Of a DNA stretch of 64,000 nt, positions 1-8,536 are shown one piece after another. How positions within the stretch are numbered: position 1 is the stretch's first letter; every line of letters starts with the position of its first letter. The DNA comes from an uncultured Lachnospiraceae bacterium (GTDB lineage Bacteria > Bacillota > Clostridia > Lachnospirales > Lachnospiraceae). The position numbers were made by a program, and so were the translations under genes. The notes beneath the pieces are model-generated. The model was not told where the DNA came from and did not search any database. It saw only the letters and a program-made list of their open reading frames with translations. The stretch spans positions 310,001-374,000 of the forward strand of contig CAJURQ010000001.1 of the NCBI GenBank assembly GCA_910588955.1, given 5' to 3'.

Positions 1-93
1 GGCATATAAAATTCTGATCCGGGTAGGGTCGCCGAATATTTTAAAAAGCTCTGCAAGCCCGTAAATCGCTTCATCCTTATATGATTCCGACAC
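1..93 (-). CDS. ArsR/SmtB-family transcriptional regulator, N-terminal fragment
   Basis: Only the first 31 codons lie in the window; the gene continues past base 1. Reading starts at GTG (93-91), 6-7 nt after a strong AAGGAGG-type ribosome site near 100-106. The residues include LAELFKIFGDPTRIRIL, which matches the first helices of the ArsR/SmtB winged helix (typically 'ALaDptRlriL'). Members are usually metal-sensing or redox-sensing repressors that bind AT-rich palindromes in their own promoter, and such a palindrome lies upstream (139-152). The sensing residues are outside the window, so the ligand cannot be guessed. Confidence 0.75.
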   Translation of the reverse strand, partial: MSESYKDEAIYGLAELFKIFGDPTRIRILYA

Positions 94-138
94 AAATGTC
101 CTCCTTCCGCAATCCGGTTTTATATATGTTTATTTGTT

Positions 139-171
139 CATATTATAATATGATATTATAACTCCTGTCAA
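139..171 (-). promoter_or_regulatory. Promoter with palindromic operator for the ArsR-like gene
   Basis: On the minus strand TTGACA (171-166) is followed after 18 nt by TATAAT (147-142). The -10 lies inside a perfect 14-bp palindrome, CATATTATAATATG (139-152). ArsR-family repressors commonly autoregulate through AT-rich inverted repeats over the promoter, so this is the likely operator. The role is inferred from position and symmetry. Confidence 0.6.
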
Positions 172-199
172 GACGGTATTTTTATTTTCTGACTCTATC

Positions 200-327
200 T
201 GCGCGATAAGCAGACTCGAAATGCTCCGCATTTCTCGTTCGCGTTGCTCGTCAGAAGACGCCTGAGGCAGTCTTACATGCAAGCATGAATCCTGTCTCAG
301 GCGTCTTCTGACTCTGCTTATCGCGCA
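200..327. repeat. Structured intergenic element, copy 1 (three-way junction)
   Basis: P1 is a perfect 15-bp pairing of 200-214 with 313-327. Inside are a short hairpin (218-224 with 228-234, 3-nt loop) and a long hairpin (250-270 with 292-312, one G-U pair) topped by CATGCAAGCATG. The strand joining the two inner hairpins, TCGTTCGCGTTGCTC (235-249), is identical in copy 2 at 29181-29195. P1 ends directly against the A-run that encodes the U-tract of the chemotaxis gene's terminator. No reading frame is supported. Strand of action is unknown. Confidence 0.7.
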
Positions 328-356
328 AAAAGGGAGACCCGCAAAAGGTCTCCCTG
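326..356 (-). terminator. Intrinsic terminator of the chemotaxis receptor gene
   Basis: The stem GGGAGACC (332-339) pairs with GGTCTCCC (347-354). Read on the minus strand it is followed by TTTTTGCGCG, a U-tract. It lies about 25 bp after the receptor stop codon. The other strand is less convincing because its T-run is interrupted. Confidence 0.75.
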
Positions 357-379
357 CCTGTTTCTTTTCTGTATGGAAT

Positions 380-2096
380 TTACAGCTTGAAGAAGGAAAC
401 GTCCTCTTCCAGAACCTGCGCCATCTCCTTCAATTCGCCCGCCGCTTCCGCAAGCAGATTGATGGTAGCGTTCATCTCCTCCATAGACGCATTGGTCTGT
501 TCCGTAGATGCCGCGTTCTCCTGAGATACCGCAGACAGATTCTGAATCACATCCACAACCTTTCCTCTCGCCCTGTTACACTCTTCCGCCTGATCGTTGA
601 TCACACCGGTTTCTCTTCTGGAGTTCTCGATACCGTTGCTCACGTCACCGAACTTCTCCTTGGTCTGCGCCAGCTTCTGCTGCTGTTCCAGAATAATCTC
701 ATTCACCTCGTTCATGATCTGAACGGAAGCCTCAGAGTCAGCGGTCAGCTGGTGAATGATATCCTCAATGGTCTTCGTGGACTGTGCGGAGTCTTCAGAC
801 AGCTTGGAAATCTGGGTGGCAACCACGGCAAACCCGCGTCCTGCCTCCCCGGCTCTCGCCGCCTCTATGCTCGCGTTCAGAGCAAGCAGACTCGTCTCGC
901 TGGCAATGGATGCAATGAGATTGACGGCATCCTGAATTCTCGTAACGGACTCGTTGGTCGTATGTACGGAAACCTCGATCTTTTTGATCGCTTCTGTGGT
1001 CTTGTCGTTGGACTCGCTCAGCTCGTTGATGATTCTGGAGGATTCCACATCCGCCACATGCATCTGGTTGGAAAGGTCATCCAGCTCTCTAACGCTCTCT
1101 GCAATCTTCTCGATAATGGCACCCATATTTGCAACCTGTCCGGTAAGCGGACTCGATATCCTCCGCCATGGAGACGGCGCCCTTGGAGATATCCTCCACC
1201 GCACTGCTGATCTCGTCAGCGGTAGTCGAAGTCTGAGAAGCCATGCTCTCCAGATTGTCACCCTGATTCATCAGCGTCTCTGTATTCTTCTTAATGCTGC
1301 CGATAATGTTCTGCAGCTCTTCTAACAGTCTCTGTACGGCGTGTCCCATCACGCCGATTTCGTCGGTTCTCTTCAAGATTCTCTCATTTACGGTCAGGTT
1401 CAGCTCGCCTTCCGCCAGCGAGGAGAGAAGCTGCTCTGTCTGGCTGATTACCCGTGCAATCGCGCTGGCAATCTTGATACATACCAACAGGGCAATCACA
1501 AGGATAAACACGGCGATTCCGAGAATCATCAGGGAACTCTGGTTGATTTTGGCATTTGCCTCGGTGGCGGGCTGTCCCGCAAAAACCATACCCACGCATT
1601 TTCCGCTGGCATCAATCGCCGGCATATAGAACGCGTAGTAGGTTTCCCCGTTGATGGTCACACTGTCCGTCTCATAATTTTTCCCTTCGTTGAGAACAGC
1701 CTTGATGACCGCGTCGGACGCCTTCGTGCCGAGGATGCGCTCCCCCGTATCTTTATCTCGCAAAGAGGTAGCTCGTCTCGTATCCCCGTAGAAAATCGTC
1801 ACATCAGCGGCGCTCCCGTTCACGAAGCTGTCGATGATATCCACATTATCGGATACGCAGTAATCGCCCTTGTAGAGGGTGTCTCCCTCCATACGGTACT
1901 CACCGGGATCAAGAGCCTCATAAGCTGCATATATGCTCCGGCAAAGATTTTCAAGCCCTTCCATCGTAGCATCAGTCACCATGGTTCTCATGGTTTTGAT
2001 CGAATACACGGTAATAAACGCAACCATGACTACTAAAGGAATCACACAAAGCATCACAAGCTGCGCCATTACGCTCAGTTTCTTCTGTTTCTTCAT
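380..2096 (-). pseudogene. Methyl-accepting chemotaxis protein, split by a 1-nt frameshift
   Basis: The first frame (2096 to about 1150) gives a membrane segment at residues 8-30, an extracellular Cache-like sensor (about 40-180), a second membrane segment (about 187-212), a HAMP region and the start of the signalling coiled coil. The second frame (about 1145 to 380) continues it, including the conserved tip with EAARAGEAGRGFAVVA. The switch lies near 1141-1150: removing one T from GCTTACC at 1145-1146 restores ESATGQVAN and a 571-aa receptor. As written, the protein would stop after 335 residues without the CheA/CheW-contacting tip. Either this is a real loss or a sequencing error; every domain is otherwise intact. 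It is preceded by AAGGAG and its own promoter. Confidence 0.8.
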
Positions 2097-2214
2097 CCTT
2101 ACCTTCTCCTTAATATGATACGATTTTTACCCTCACGTATTTTTAACGACAAAGAGTAGTCGTTAAACCGTAGGATGAGATACTGTTCGACAGACATGTC
2201 AAACCAGTGCAACA

Positions 2215-2243
2215 ATTATAACACGGTTTTTTGTATTTTTAAA
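2215..2243 (-). promoter_or_regulatory. Putative promoter of the chemotaxis receptor
   Basis: On the minus strand TTTAAA (2243-2238) is followed after 17 nt by TATAAT (2220-2215). The implied leader is about 110 nt and holds a hairpin, TTTAACGAC with GTCGTTAAA (about 2142-2166). No match to c-di-GMP riboswitch consensus was seen in this leader. Confidence 0.45.
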
Positions 2244-2304
2244 GATACAATATGTACAAAAATGAAAATATTACACAAATAATACTTTTTTTACACAGTT
2301 CACA

Positions 2305-3579
2305 CTACGGACGAACCTGTCCCGTTCCCGTAATCTGATATTTATAGGAAGTAAGCTCCTTAAGCCCCATAGGACCTCTGGCGTGGAGTTTCTGGGTGCT
2401 GATGCCGATCTCCGCCCCGAAGCCGAACTCAAATCCGTCCGTAAAACGGGTGGATGCATTCACATACACGCACGCAGCATCCACTTCCCGCAGGAACTTC
2501 TGCGCATGCGCCTTATCTTCCGTCAGAATGGCGTCGGAATGACCCGTATTATATTTGTTGATATGGGCAATCGCCTCCTCCAGCGAGCTTACGGTTTTCA
2601 CGGAGAGAATCAGATCCAGATACTCTGTCCCGTAATCCGCTTCTGTCACCTCATGCGCCTCCGGTATCTGCGCCCGCACCTTCTCGTCTCCGCGGATCTC
2701 CACCTGCTTTTCCAGAAGCGCTTTGCCGAGGGCAGGCAAAATCTGCTCCGCGACTTTTTCATGGACAAGCAGGGATTCGCAGGCGTTGCACACGCCGATG
2801 CGCTGGGTTTTGGCATTGATGACGATGGGAACAGCCTTTGAAAGGTCAGCCGTCTCGTCAATATAAATATGGCAGTTTCCCGTACCCGTCTCGATAACGG
2901 GAATCGTGCTGTTCTCCACAACGGAGCGGATCAGCCCCGCGCCGCCCCTCGGAATCAGTACGTCCACGTACTCTTTTAACTTCATAAACGCCGTGGTCAC
3001 CGCCCTGTCGTTATTCTCGATCAACTGAATGGCGTTCTTGTCAATGCCCTCTTTTTCCAGCGCCTCACCGATCACTGCCGTGACAGCCTTGTTGGAGTAG
3101 AATGCGTCTCTTCCGCCCTTTAAGATCACCGCGTTTCCGGTCTTAAAACAGAGACCGAAAGCGTCCGCCGTCACGTTGGGTCTCGCCTCATAAATGATGC
3201 CGATCACCCCCATGGGAACCCGCACCTTTTCAATGTGAAGTCCGTTGGGGCGGTCAAATGTCTCCAGCACCTCTCCCACCGGGTCACTCAGGTCGGCAAT
3301 CTGTCTAAGTCCCTCCGCCATCGACTCTATTCTCGCGCCCGTCAGCTTCAGGCGGTCGAGAAGTCCCTCCGCCATACTGTTTTCTTTCGCGCGCGCATAG
3401 TCCTTTTCGTTTGCCGAGAGGATTCTCTCACTCTCCTGCACAAGCGCGTCCGCCGCCCGGTTAAGAGCCTGATTCTTCTGCGCTGTGGTGAGTCCTTGTA
3501 AAACGGTTTTCGCCGCCTGCGCCTTTGTGCCTAGGGTTGTCAAATATTCATTGATTTCCGCTGCGTTCATACTTTCCAT
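2305..3579 (-). CDS. proA: Glutamate-5-semialdehyde dehydrogenase (gamma-glutamyl phosphate reductase)
   Basis: This 424-aa enzyme reduces gamma-glutamyl phosphate to glutamate semialdehyde with NADPH, step 2 of proline synthesis. Length and sequence match ProA throughout: an N-terminal helical region, the RPNVTADAFGLCFKTGNAVILKGG cofactor region beginning near residue 130 (quoted in part), and the catalytic cysteine in RIGVCNACESLLVH near residue 267. The ATG at 3579 has AAAGGA 6-7 nt upstream. Its partner proB lies about 2 kb upstream on the same strand with three unrelated genes between, so both may share one transcript. The 170 bp before it (3580-3749) hold no gene or clear signal. Confidence 0.96.
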   Translation of the reverse strand: MESMNAAEINEYLTTLGTKAQAAKTVLQGLTTAQKNQALNRAADALVQESERILSANEKDYARAKENSMAEGLLDRLKLTGARIESMAEGLRQIADLSDPVGEVLETFDRPNGLHIEKVRVPMGVIGIIYEARPNVTADAFGLCFKTGNAVILKGGRDAFYSNKAVTAVIGEALEKEGIDKNAIQLIENNDRAVTTAFMKLKEYVDVLIPRGGAGLIRSVVENSTIPVIETGTGNCHIYIDETADLSKAVPIVINAKTQRIGVCNACESLLVHEKVAEQILPALGKALLEKQVEIRGDEKVRAQIPEAHEVTEADYGTEYLDLILSVKTVSSLEEAIAHINKYNTGHSDAILTEDKAHAQKFLREVDAACVYVNASTRFTDGFEFGFGAEIGISTQKLHARGPMGLKELTSYKYQITGTGQVRP

Positions 3580-3749
3580 TCTGTTATCCTTTCTGACACT
3601 GCTTTCTAGCTGTTCTATCCATATCCATTGTCATGTATACAGGCGCATTCTCTTTCACAACATACCCTTTTTCACTGAACCTGCTCATAGCTGATGTCTC
3701 CTTATTTTTTCTTCCGAACTTTCTTATTTCCTGCCGCTGACATTCCCTT

Positions 3750-4466
3750 TTATTCTCTCAAAATTTCTTTCTCCGTGACCACGCACATTGGGCGGATATC
3801 GTGGGATTCCCACGGGATTTCTTCAAAAATCTGGCAGCCATACGCCAGCGCCGCGGTAGAAACCTTCAACTGTGGATGTTCTTCCATATCCGCACCCGTC
3901 TGCGTATATGCCGCCGCATCCGTATTCTCTGTTTGATGTAAAAGCCTGCTTAAATATCTGTCGTAAAATCCGCCGCCGTAGCCAATTCTGTGACATGTCC
4001 TGTCAAATGCCGCGCCGGGCATACAGACTAAAGCTGACGGCACTGTTTCCAGAAACGCCGCTGCTTCACCTACATTCGACAGCCTATCGTGCGGACAGTT
4101 TTGTTGTTGACCCATCCAGTCATCTATCCATACCGCAATCGAATGACCGCCCATAGGCTCTAAAATCCCCATGTAACCCGACACTAGGTCGTTCACGGAA
4201 AAAATCCGGTAGAACTCCATCTCTTTTCCCAGAACCTTCGGCGCAAACACCGCCTTCCCGTCCGCAAGGGCAGTTTCTATCAAAGGAAAGGTGTCCACCT
4301 CGCTGCGAAAGCTGACATAGGTGAGAATGGCATCCGCATCCTGATAACAGAGCAGGCTTGTCAGATTTTTCAGAATCCTGCCGCTGTAGTCTTCACGCTG
4401 CGCTGTGGTCAGACGGTCCCGTCTTTCTAAAGCCGTCGCGCGGAATTGTCTCTTTACTTTATCCAT
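3750..4466 (-). CDS. fthC: 5-formyltetrahydrofolate cyclo-ligase
   Basis: This enzyme converts 5-formyl-THF to 5,10-methenyl-THF using ATP, salvaging folate cofactors. The diagnostic C-terminal GYGGGFYDRYL motif is present, with FRSEVDTFPLI and APKVL earlier, over about 238 residues. I start at ATG 4466, which overlaps the stop of the preceding DUF896 gene (CATGGATAA). An in-frame ATG at 4502 would add 12 residues but has no ribosome site. A stretch near residues 110-135 (VWIDDWMGQQQNCPHD) is longer than in most homologues. The overlap suggests translational coupling. Confidence 0.88.
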   Translation of the reverse strand: MDKVKRQFRATALERRDRLTTAQREDYSGRILKNLTSLLCYQDADAILTYVSFRSEVDTFPLIETALADGKAVFAPKVLGKEMEFYRIFSVNDLVSGYMGILEPMGGHSIAVWIDDWMGQQQNCPHDRLSNVGEAAAFLETVPSALVCMPGAAFDRTCHRIGYGGGFYDRYLSRLLHQTENTDAAAYTQTGADMEEHPQLKVSTAALAYGCQIFEEIPWESHDIRPMCVVTEKEILRE

Positions 4467-4674
4467 GCCGTTTCTTCTCGCCCAGATTTGTGATGCTTCC
4501 ATCTTTTTCTACGATAGAAATATTGTCAAGCTGTCCCCGAAGATTCGCCCGCACGTTCGCCACATAAGCCTGCCGCAGCGCCGCCTGCTCCTCCTTTTCC
4601 TCGGGTGAAAGACCTTCGCTCTGAGATTTGTGATATAGTTCGTTGATCCGCGCCGTCATCTGCTCTACATTCAT
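4459..4674 (-). CDS. DUF896 family small protein (YnzC-like)
   Basis: A 71-aa cytoplasmic protein beginning MNVEQMTARINELYHKSQ, followed by LSPEEKEEQAALRQAYV. This is the usual pattern of the DUF896/UPF0291 family, which folds as a two-helix hairpin near the N-terminus. In Bacillus, relatives are linked to the SOS region, but the role is not firmly known. A GGAG lies 7 nt before the ATG. The stop overlaps the start of fthC by a few bases. Confidence 0.88.
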   Translation of the reverse strand: MNVEQMTARINELYHKSQSEGLSPEEKEEQAALRQAYVANVRANLRGQLDNISIVEKDGSITNLGEKKRHG

Positions 4675-4704
4675 TTCTATTCTCCTTCGGGTCTTTTTCG
4701 CCTG

Positions 4705-5631
4705 TCACCTGTTGACGGACGCCGCCATCCTGTGATACGTGTGCCGCACGCCCCTGATCGCCACAGAGTAAGCCATGATATTTTCCGGCAGTGCCATCCC
4801 CGGGTAACCGGTGTCCCCGATGTGATGAATGTCGGTTCCCGCCATCTTGCACATCAGCGCGATACGTCTGATTGTGTCCACATCCGCCCCTTCCTGCGAA
4901 GTGCCGATTGCCGTGATCGTGAGAACGCCTCTTTCATGGGCATGAGCGATCAGCTCCCGCACATACTCCATGGTAATTCCGGGCACGGTGCCCGGCGCGG
5001 GAAGAAGAATGACATCCGCTCCCGCATCTATAAATTCATCCACATCTTCCTTTGTAATAATATGCTCGCCGCCTTCCCCCGGCACGCCAGAGGCATGCAT
5101 TTTCCCTGCCGCCAGGATCAGTTTATCTTTCAACCGTGCCGATATGGCTCTCAGCGAATCGGTAATGGCACGGTTGCTCACGCCATTTCCGGGATTTCCT
5201 GTCAAAAGCACCATATCCACGCCCATTTCCGAGGCACGAACCGCATTTTCGACCGTAGCCTTCCGTCCCTCCGACATCGCCCAGAGCGTATCGTCATTTT
5301 CCCGTGCCGTCTGTTCTTCCACCGGCTCCAGATTGATGCCGATCATCCGCCCGGTAAGGCGTTTTAACTCCCGCACAGTCTCAACCGGCTCCACTTTCGG
5401 CAGACCGTTTATCACCGGGTGGTTTACGTCAAACATGTTGAGCAGTAAAAGGTCGGCACCGAGGGAAGCCGCCAGTTCCGCGTTGGTGACATCCGTAAGG
5501 ATCGGCATGGTGATGCCGATACACTCACATGCCAGTACGCGTCCTTCACTTCCCGCTATAGCGCCCAGATAATCCTCTTTCGTAAAGCTTCTAAGGTCGG
5601 AAGCTGTGCAGTTCAACATTCTTTTTGCCAT
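4705..5631 (-). CDS. TIM-barrel protein of unknown function (DUF7916-like)
   Basis: A 308-aa soluble protein with alternating strands and helices typical of a phosphate-binding (beta/alpha)8 barrel: ADLLLLNMFDVNHP, VDMVLLTGNPGNGVSN, LILAAGKMHASG, ADVILLPAPGTVPG and LTITAIGTSQEGAD occur in series. I believe the family is the one catalogued as DUF7916; databases sometimes mislabel it as a HAD-like hydrolase, but no HAD motifs are present. Substrate unknown. A strong GGAGG lies 7 nt before ATG 5631. It sits 21 bp after proB and 30 bp before DUF896, so it is part of the same operon. Confidence 0.7.
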   Translation of the reverse strand: MAKRMLNCTASDLRSFTKEDYLGAIAGSEGRVLACECIGITMPILTDVTNAELAASLGADLLLLNMFDVNHPVINGLPKVEPVETVRELKRLTGRMIGINLEPVEEQTARENDDTLWAMSEGRKATVENAVRASEMGVDMVLLTGNPGNGVSNRAITDSLRAISARLKDKLILAAGKMHASGVPGEGGEHIITKEDVDEFIDAGADVILLPAPGTVPGITMEYVRELIAHAHERGVLTITAIGTSQEGADVDTIRRIALMCKMAGTDIHHIGDTGYPGMALPENIMAYSVAIRGVRHTYHRMAASVNR

Positions 5632-5652
5632 ATTGTTTCCTCCGAAAAAATT

Positions 5653-6510
5653 TTAATGCGCGTGCATCTGCTGCACATAGAGCGGCAGGTCAAACTCCTC
5701 GTCCTTATGCGCCAAAAACAGCGTCCCGATATTCTGTCCGCTCAAAATCCGGTGAATCACCTTGATATCCTTGCTGTTAGCGATCACCATGTCCACCCCT
5801 GTGCTGCTGGCAATCTTTGCCGCCTGCAGTTTCGTCGTCATGCCGCCGGTGCCCACGCTGCTCCCGGTGGACGCCTTGCCCATGTTCATCAGCTCGTCCG
5901 TCAGCTCCTCCACCACCTCGATATATTTTACGTCGGGATTGGTGCGTGGATCGTCTGTGTAGAGTCCGTCGATGTCCGACAAAAGAAGGAGCGCATCCGC
6001 CTCCACCAGAGAGGCGACGATCGCCGAAAGGGTATCGTTGTCGCCGATCTCGATCTCGTAGGTGGCTATCGTATCGTTCTCGTTCACGATCGGAATCACG
6101 CCCAGCTTGAAAAGCTCCGCAAACGTATTCCGGGCGTTGTAGCGGTTCAGATTGTCCACGATCGTGTTTTTCGTCATCAGAATCTGCGCCGCCACCTGGT
6201 TGTACTCCGCGAAAATCTTCTGGTAAATCATCATCAGCCTCGCCTGTCCCACCGCGGCGCACGCCTGCTTTACGGCGATGGGATTGTCCTCCTCACGGTT
6301 TGGCAGGATCGCCTTCTCGCCAACGGCAATCGCGCCGGAAGTGACGAGCACCACGTCCTTCCCCATGTTTCTTAAGTTACACAGCTCCCGTACGAGCACG
6401 TCCAGCTTCGTGTAATCCAAATCCCCGGTCTCCTTGTGCTGCAGGGAGGAGGAACCGATCTTTATCACAATTCGTTTTTTATCTGTCATCAAGGCTTTTC
6501 TGTCTATCAC
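5653..6510 (-). CDS. proB: Glutamate 5-kinase, short form without PUA domain
   Basis: This enzyme phosphorylates glutamate with ATP, the first and feedback-inhibited step of proline synthesis. Amino-acid-kinase landmarks are in order: KIGSSSLQ, LVTSGAIAVG, NENDTIATYEIEIGDNDTL, LLSDIDGLYTDDPR and GTGGMTTKLQAAKIA. The protein ends after about 285 residues, before the PUA domain found in the E. coli type; this length is normal for many clostridia. I choose GTG 6510 as the start because GAGG lies 8 nt upstream. ATG 6489 is the alternative; the longer in-frame extension runs through a hairpin region and is unlikely. Confidence 0.93.
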   Translation of the reverse strand: MIDRKALMTDKKRIVIKIGSSSLQHKETGDLDYTKLDVLVRELCNLRNMGKDVVLVTSGAIAVGEKAILPNREEDNPIAVKQACAAVGQARLMMIYQKIFAEYNQVAAQILMTKNTIVDNLNRYNARNTFAELFKLGVIPIVNENDTIATYEIEIGDNDTLSAIVASLVEADALLLLSDIDGLYTDDPRTNPDVKYIEVVEELTDELMNMGKASTGSSVGTGGMTTKLQAAKIASSTGVDMVIANSKDIKVIHRILSGQNIGTLFLAHKDEEFDLPLYVQQMHAH

Positions 6511-6532
6511 TTTACTATCCTCACGTCTTTCC

Positions 6533-6654
6533 GCAGTGCCAGCTCGAAAAACCTTCGGTTTTCCTCGCTGTCGGGCATTCGCCCTATGCATCCTTCGGCA
6601 TAGGCGCTCCGGTGAGCAAGCTCCCCTCGCACTTATGTCTTGTCTGCGCACTGC
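6533..6654 (-). promoter_or_regulatory. Multi-hairpin leader upstream of proB
   Basis: This segment fills the gap between the preceding gene and proB. GCAGTGC (6533-6539) pairs with GCACTGC (6648-6654) as an outer stem. Inside are AAAACC/GGTTTT with a TTC loop (6548-6562), GGGC/GCCC, CCTATGC/GCATAGG (6583-6604) and GAGC/GCTC. The first inner hairpin is flanked by CGAG on both sides, as in the element at 200-327. It would form the 5' leader of proB transcripts from the promoter at 6669-6698. It may be a cis-regulatory RNA or an inserted repeat. Confidence 0.5.
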
Positions 6655-6666
6655 TCATTGCTTTCG

Positions 6667-8463
6667 TCATTCTATCACATTCGCGTAAAGCATTGCAACC
6701 TTCTCCGCAATCAGAATCCCGTCCATCGCCGCGGAGGTGATGCCGCCCGCATAGCCCGCGCCCTCGCCGCAGGGGAAAAGCCCTTTCAAATCAGACTGTC
6801 CCGTCTCGTCCCGAAGAATCCTTACCGGGGAGGAGGTTCTGCTCTCCACGCCAGAGAGGTACGCGTCCCCGTCGGCAAAGCCGGGCAGCTTTTGACCGAT
6901 CAGGTCAACCCCTTCTGTAAGCGACTGATTTAGGAAATCCGGCAGAATTTCATGCACGGAGGCAAAATTCCATTCACCCTTGATGGCAGGCACGAACCCG
7001 GGATACCGCTGGCATAGCATACCACTCCCGCCAGCCGTCTGCACTTCCCGCACACGTCGCTTAGCATTTTCATCTCGCTGCGCCTGAAACAGCTTGTCCC
7101 CGTTTCGCATGACACAGACCGCCGCCCGAAAATCCCCGTAACGCTCCACGGGCACCCTGCCCTGCCCGATCTCGTAGGCACGCTCTTCCAGATGACGCTG
7201 GAACGCAATGCCTGCGAGGGGTCCCGTCCCGCCGTATGTCTCATAATCCGATGGGGAAACGGTTACAATCATAGCGCTGTTGCTGTTTGCGCCGTCCCGA
7301 CCGCTGTAACTCATGCCGTTTACCGCCGTTCTGCCCGGTTCTGAGGAGGCGTTCACCACATAGCCGCCGGGGCACATACAGAAGGAATAGACCCCTCTGC
7401 CGGAAACAGTCTGCGCCGTCACTTTGTATGCCGCTGCCGGAAGGGAAATGCCGCAGTCTCCATATTGCAGCCTGTCGATCATCTCCCGGGGATGCTCCAT
7501 TCGAAGCCCCACCGCAAAAGCCTTTGCCTCCATGGGCACATGCAGTTCGTGAAGCATCTGGAAGGTGTCCCGCGCACTGTGCCCGATGGCGAGAATGACC
7601 GCGCCGCTTCGTATCTCTTCCCCGTTTGCCATAACGCCTGTGATTCGGCGGTTCAGCGTGGAAGCCTCCGCCGCCCGATCATCTTCCGTAAGAAGCGCGG
7701 TCACCTGCGACTCAAACCGCACCTCGCCGCCCCACTCCACGATCCGCCTGCGTATATTTTCTACAACTTGGATTAAAATATCCGTGCCGATATGCGGTTT
7801 TGCCTCGTACAGAATCTCTTCCGGCGCCCCGGCTTCCACAAAAATACGCAGAACCTCCCGCATTCGTCCTTTCGGGTCTTTGACTGTAGTAGTCAATTTC
7901 CCGTCGGAGAACGTTCCCGCGCCGCCTTCCCCGAATTGCACGTTGGAATCGGGTTCTAAGACCCCTTCCCGCCAGAACCGCTCCACGTCCTCCCGCCTCT
8001 TATGTACCTCCCTACCCCGTTCCAAAAGCAAGGGGCGAAGACCCGCCTTTGCCAACATATACCCACAGAACAGCCCTGCCGGTCCCGTACCCACGATCAC
8101 CGGGCGTTCACCCATCGACAATCCCCGCACGGCAGTCATCTTTTCAGGTGACGCCGGACAATCCTCATGCAGCCCCGGTTGTTCCTGCGCCGGAAATTGG
8201 TAGTTTTTCTCCTCCACTAGCTGCATCTGCCCGTTTTTTCCCCGGATTTTCTGAAAAACAGCCTGCTCTTTCGCCACCTTCACATCCACCGTGTAAACCC
8301 GGCAGATATCCGGCTTTTTTCTGGCGTCTATGGATCTTTTTACAATGGAGAGCGACTGTATGACGGAAGGTTCCGTCCGCAGAATCTTTGCCGCTTTTTT
8401 GAGGAGCGCCGCCCGCTCATCCTTGCAGTCCGCCGCCAGTTTGATCTGTTGTATCCGAATCAT
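6667..8463 (-). CDS. FAD-dependent dehydrogenase (COG2509 type)
   Basis: A 598-aa soluble flavoprotein. An N-terminal region of about 100 residues precedes the dinucleotide fold VIVGTGPAGLFCGYML near residue 122, followed by LLLERG and GGAGTFSDGKL. The C-terminus carries GLFPCGEGAGYAGGITSAAMDG, the second FAD-contact segment. This architecture matches the widespread family annotated as NAD(P)/FAD-dependent oxidoreductase (COG2509), whose substrate is not established. AGGAG precedes ATG 8463. The following gene upstream is another flavoprotein, about 70 bp away. Confidence 0.88.
   Translation of the reverse strand: MIRIQQIKLAADCKDERAALLKKAAKILRTEPSVIQSLSIVKRSIDARKKPDICRVYTVDVKVAKEQAVFQKIRGKNGQMQLVEEKNYQFPAQEQPGLHEDCPASPEKMTAVRGLSMGERPVIVGTGPAGLFCGYMLAKAGLRPLLLERGREVHKRREDVERFWREGVLEPDSNVQFGEGGAGTFSDGKLTTTVKDPKGRMREVLRIFVEAGAPEEILYEAKPHIGTDILIQVVENIRRRIVEWGGEVRFESQVTALLTEDDRAAEASTLNRRITGVMANGEEIRSGAVILAIGHSARDTFQMLHELHVPMEAKAFAVGLRMEHPREMIDRLQYGDCGISLPAAAYKVTAQTVSGRGVYSFCMCPGGYVVNASSEPGRTAVNGMSYSGRDGANSNSAMIVTVSPSDYETYGGTGPLAGIAFQRHLEERAYEIGQGRVPVERYGDFRAAVCVMRNGDKLFQAQRDENAKRRVREVQTAGGSGMLCQRYPGFVPAIKGEWNFASVHEILPDFLNQSLTEGVDLIGQKLPGFADGDAYLSGVESRTSSPVRILRDETGQSDLKGLFPCGEGAGYAGGITSAAMDGILIAEKVAMLYANVIE
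6669..6698 (-). promoter_or_regulatory. Putative proB promoter
   Basis: On the minus strand TTGCAA (6698-6693) is followed after 18 nt by TAGAAT (6674-6669). It overlaps the last codons of the upstream oxidoreductase gene. The predicted start site, near 6662, is where the folded leader begins. Confidence 0.4.
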
Positions 8464-8536
8464 GCTCTATACTCCTGTCTGGAAGACGCTTTTTCCGCCT
8501 GCATTTTCACCGACTTATTTGTCAATTTATGCGCCA

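Noticed and set aside
1135..1160. Programmed frameshift in the chemotaxis receptor
   Set aside because: There is no slippery heptamer such as A-AAA-AAG; a simple one-base insertion explains the sequence.
2097..2304. c-di-GMP riboswitch before the chemotaxis receptor
   Set aside because: The leader has a hairpin but no GEMM-type conserved loops were recognised.
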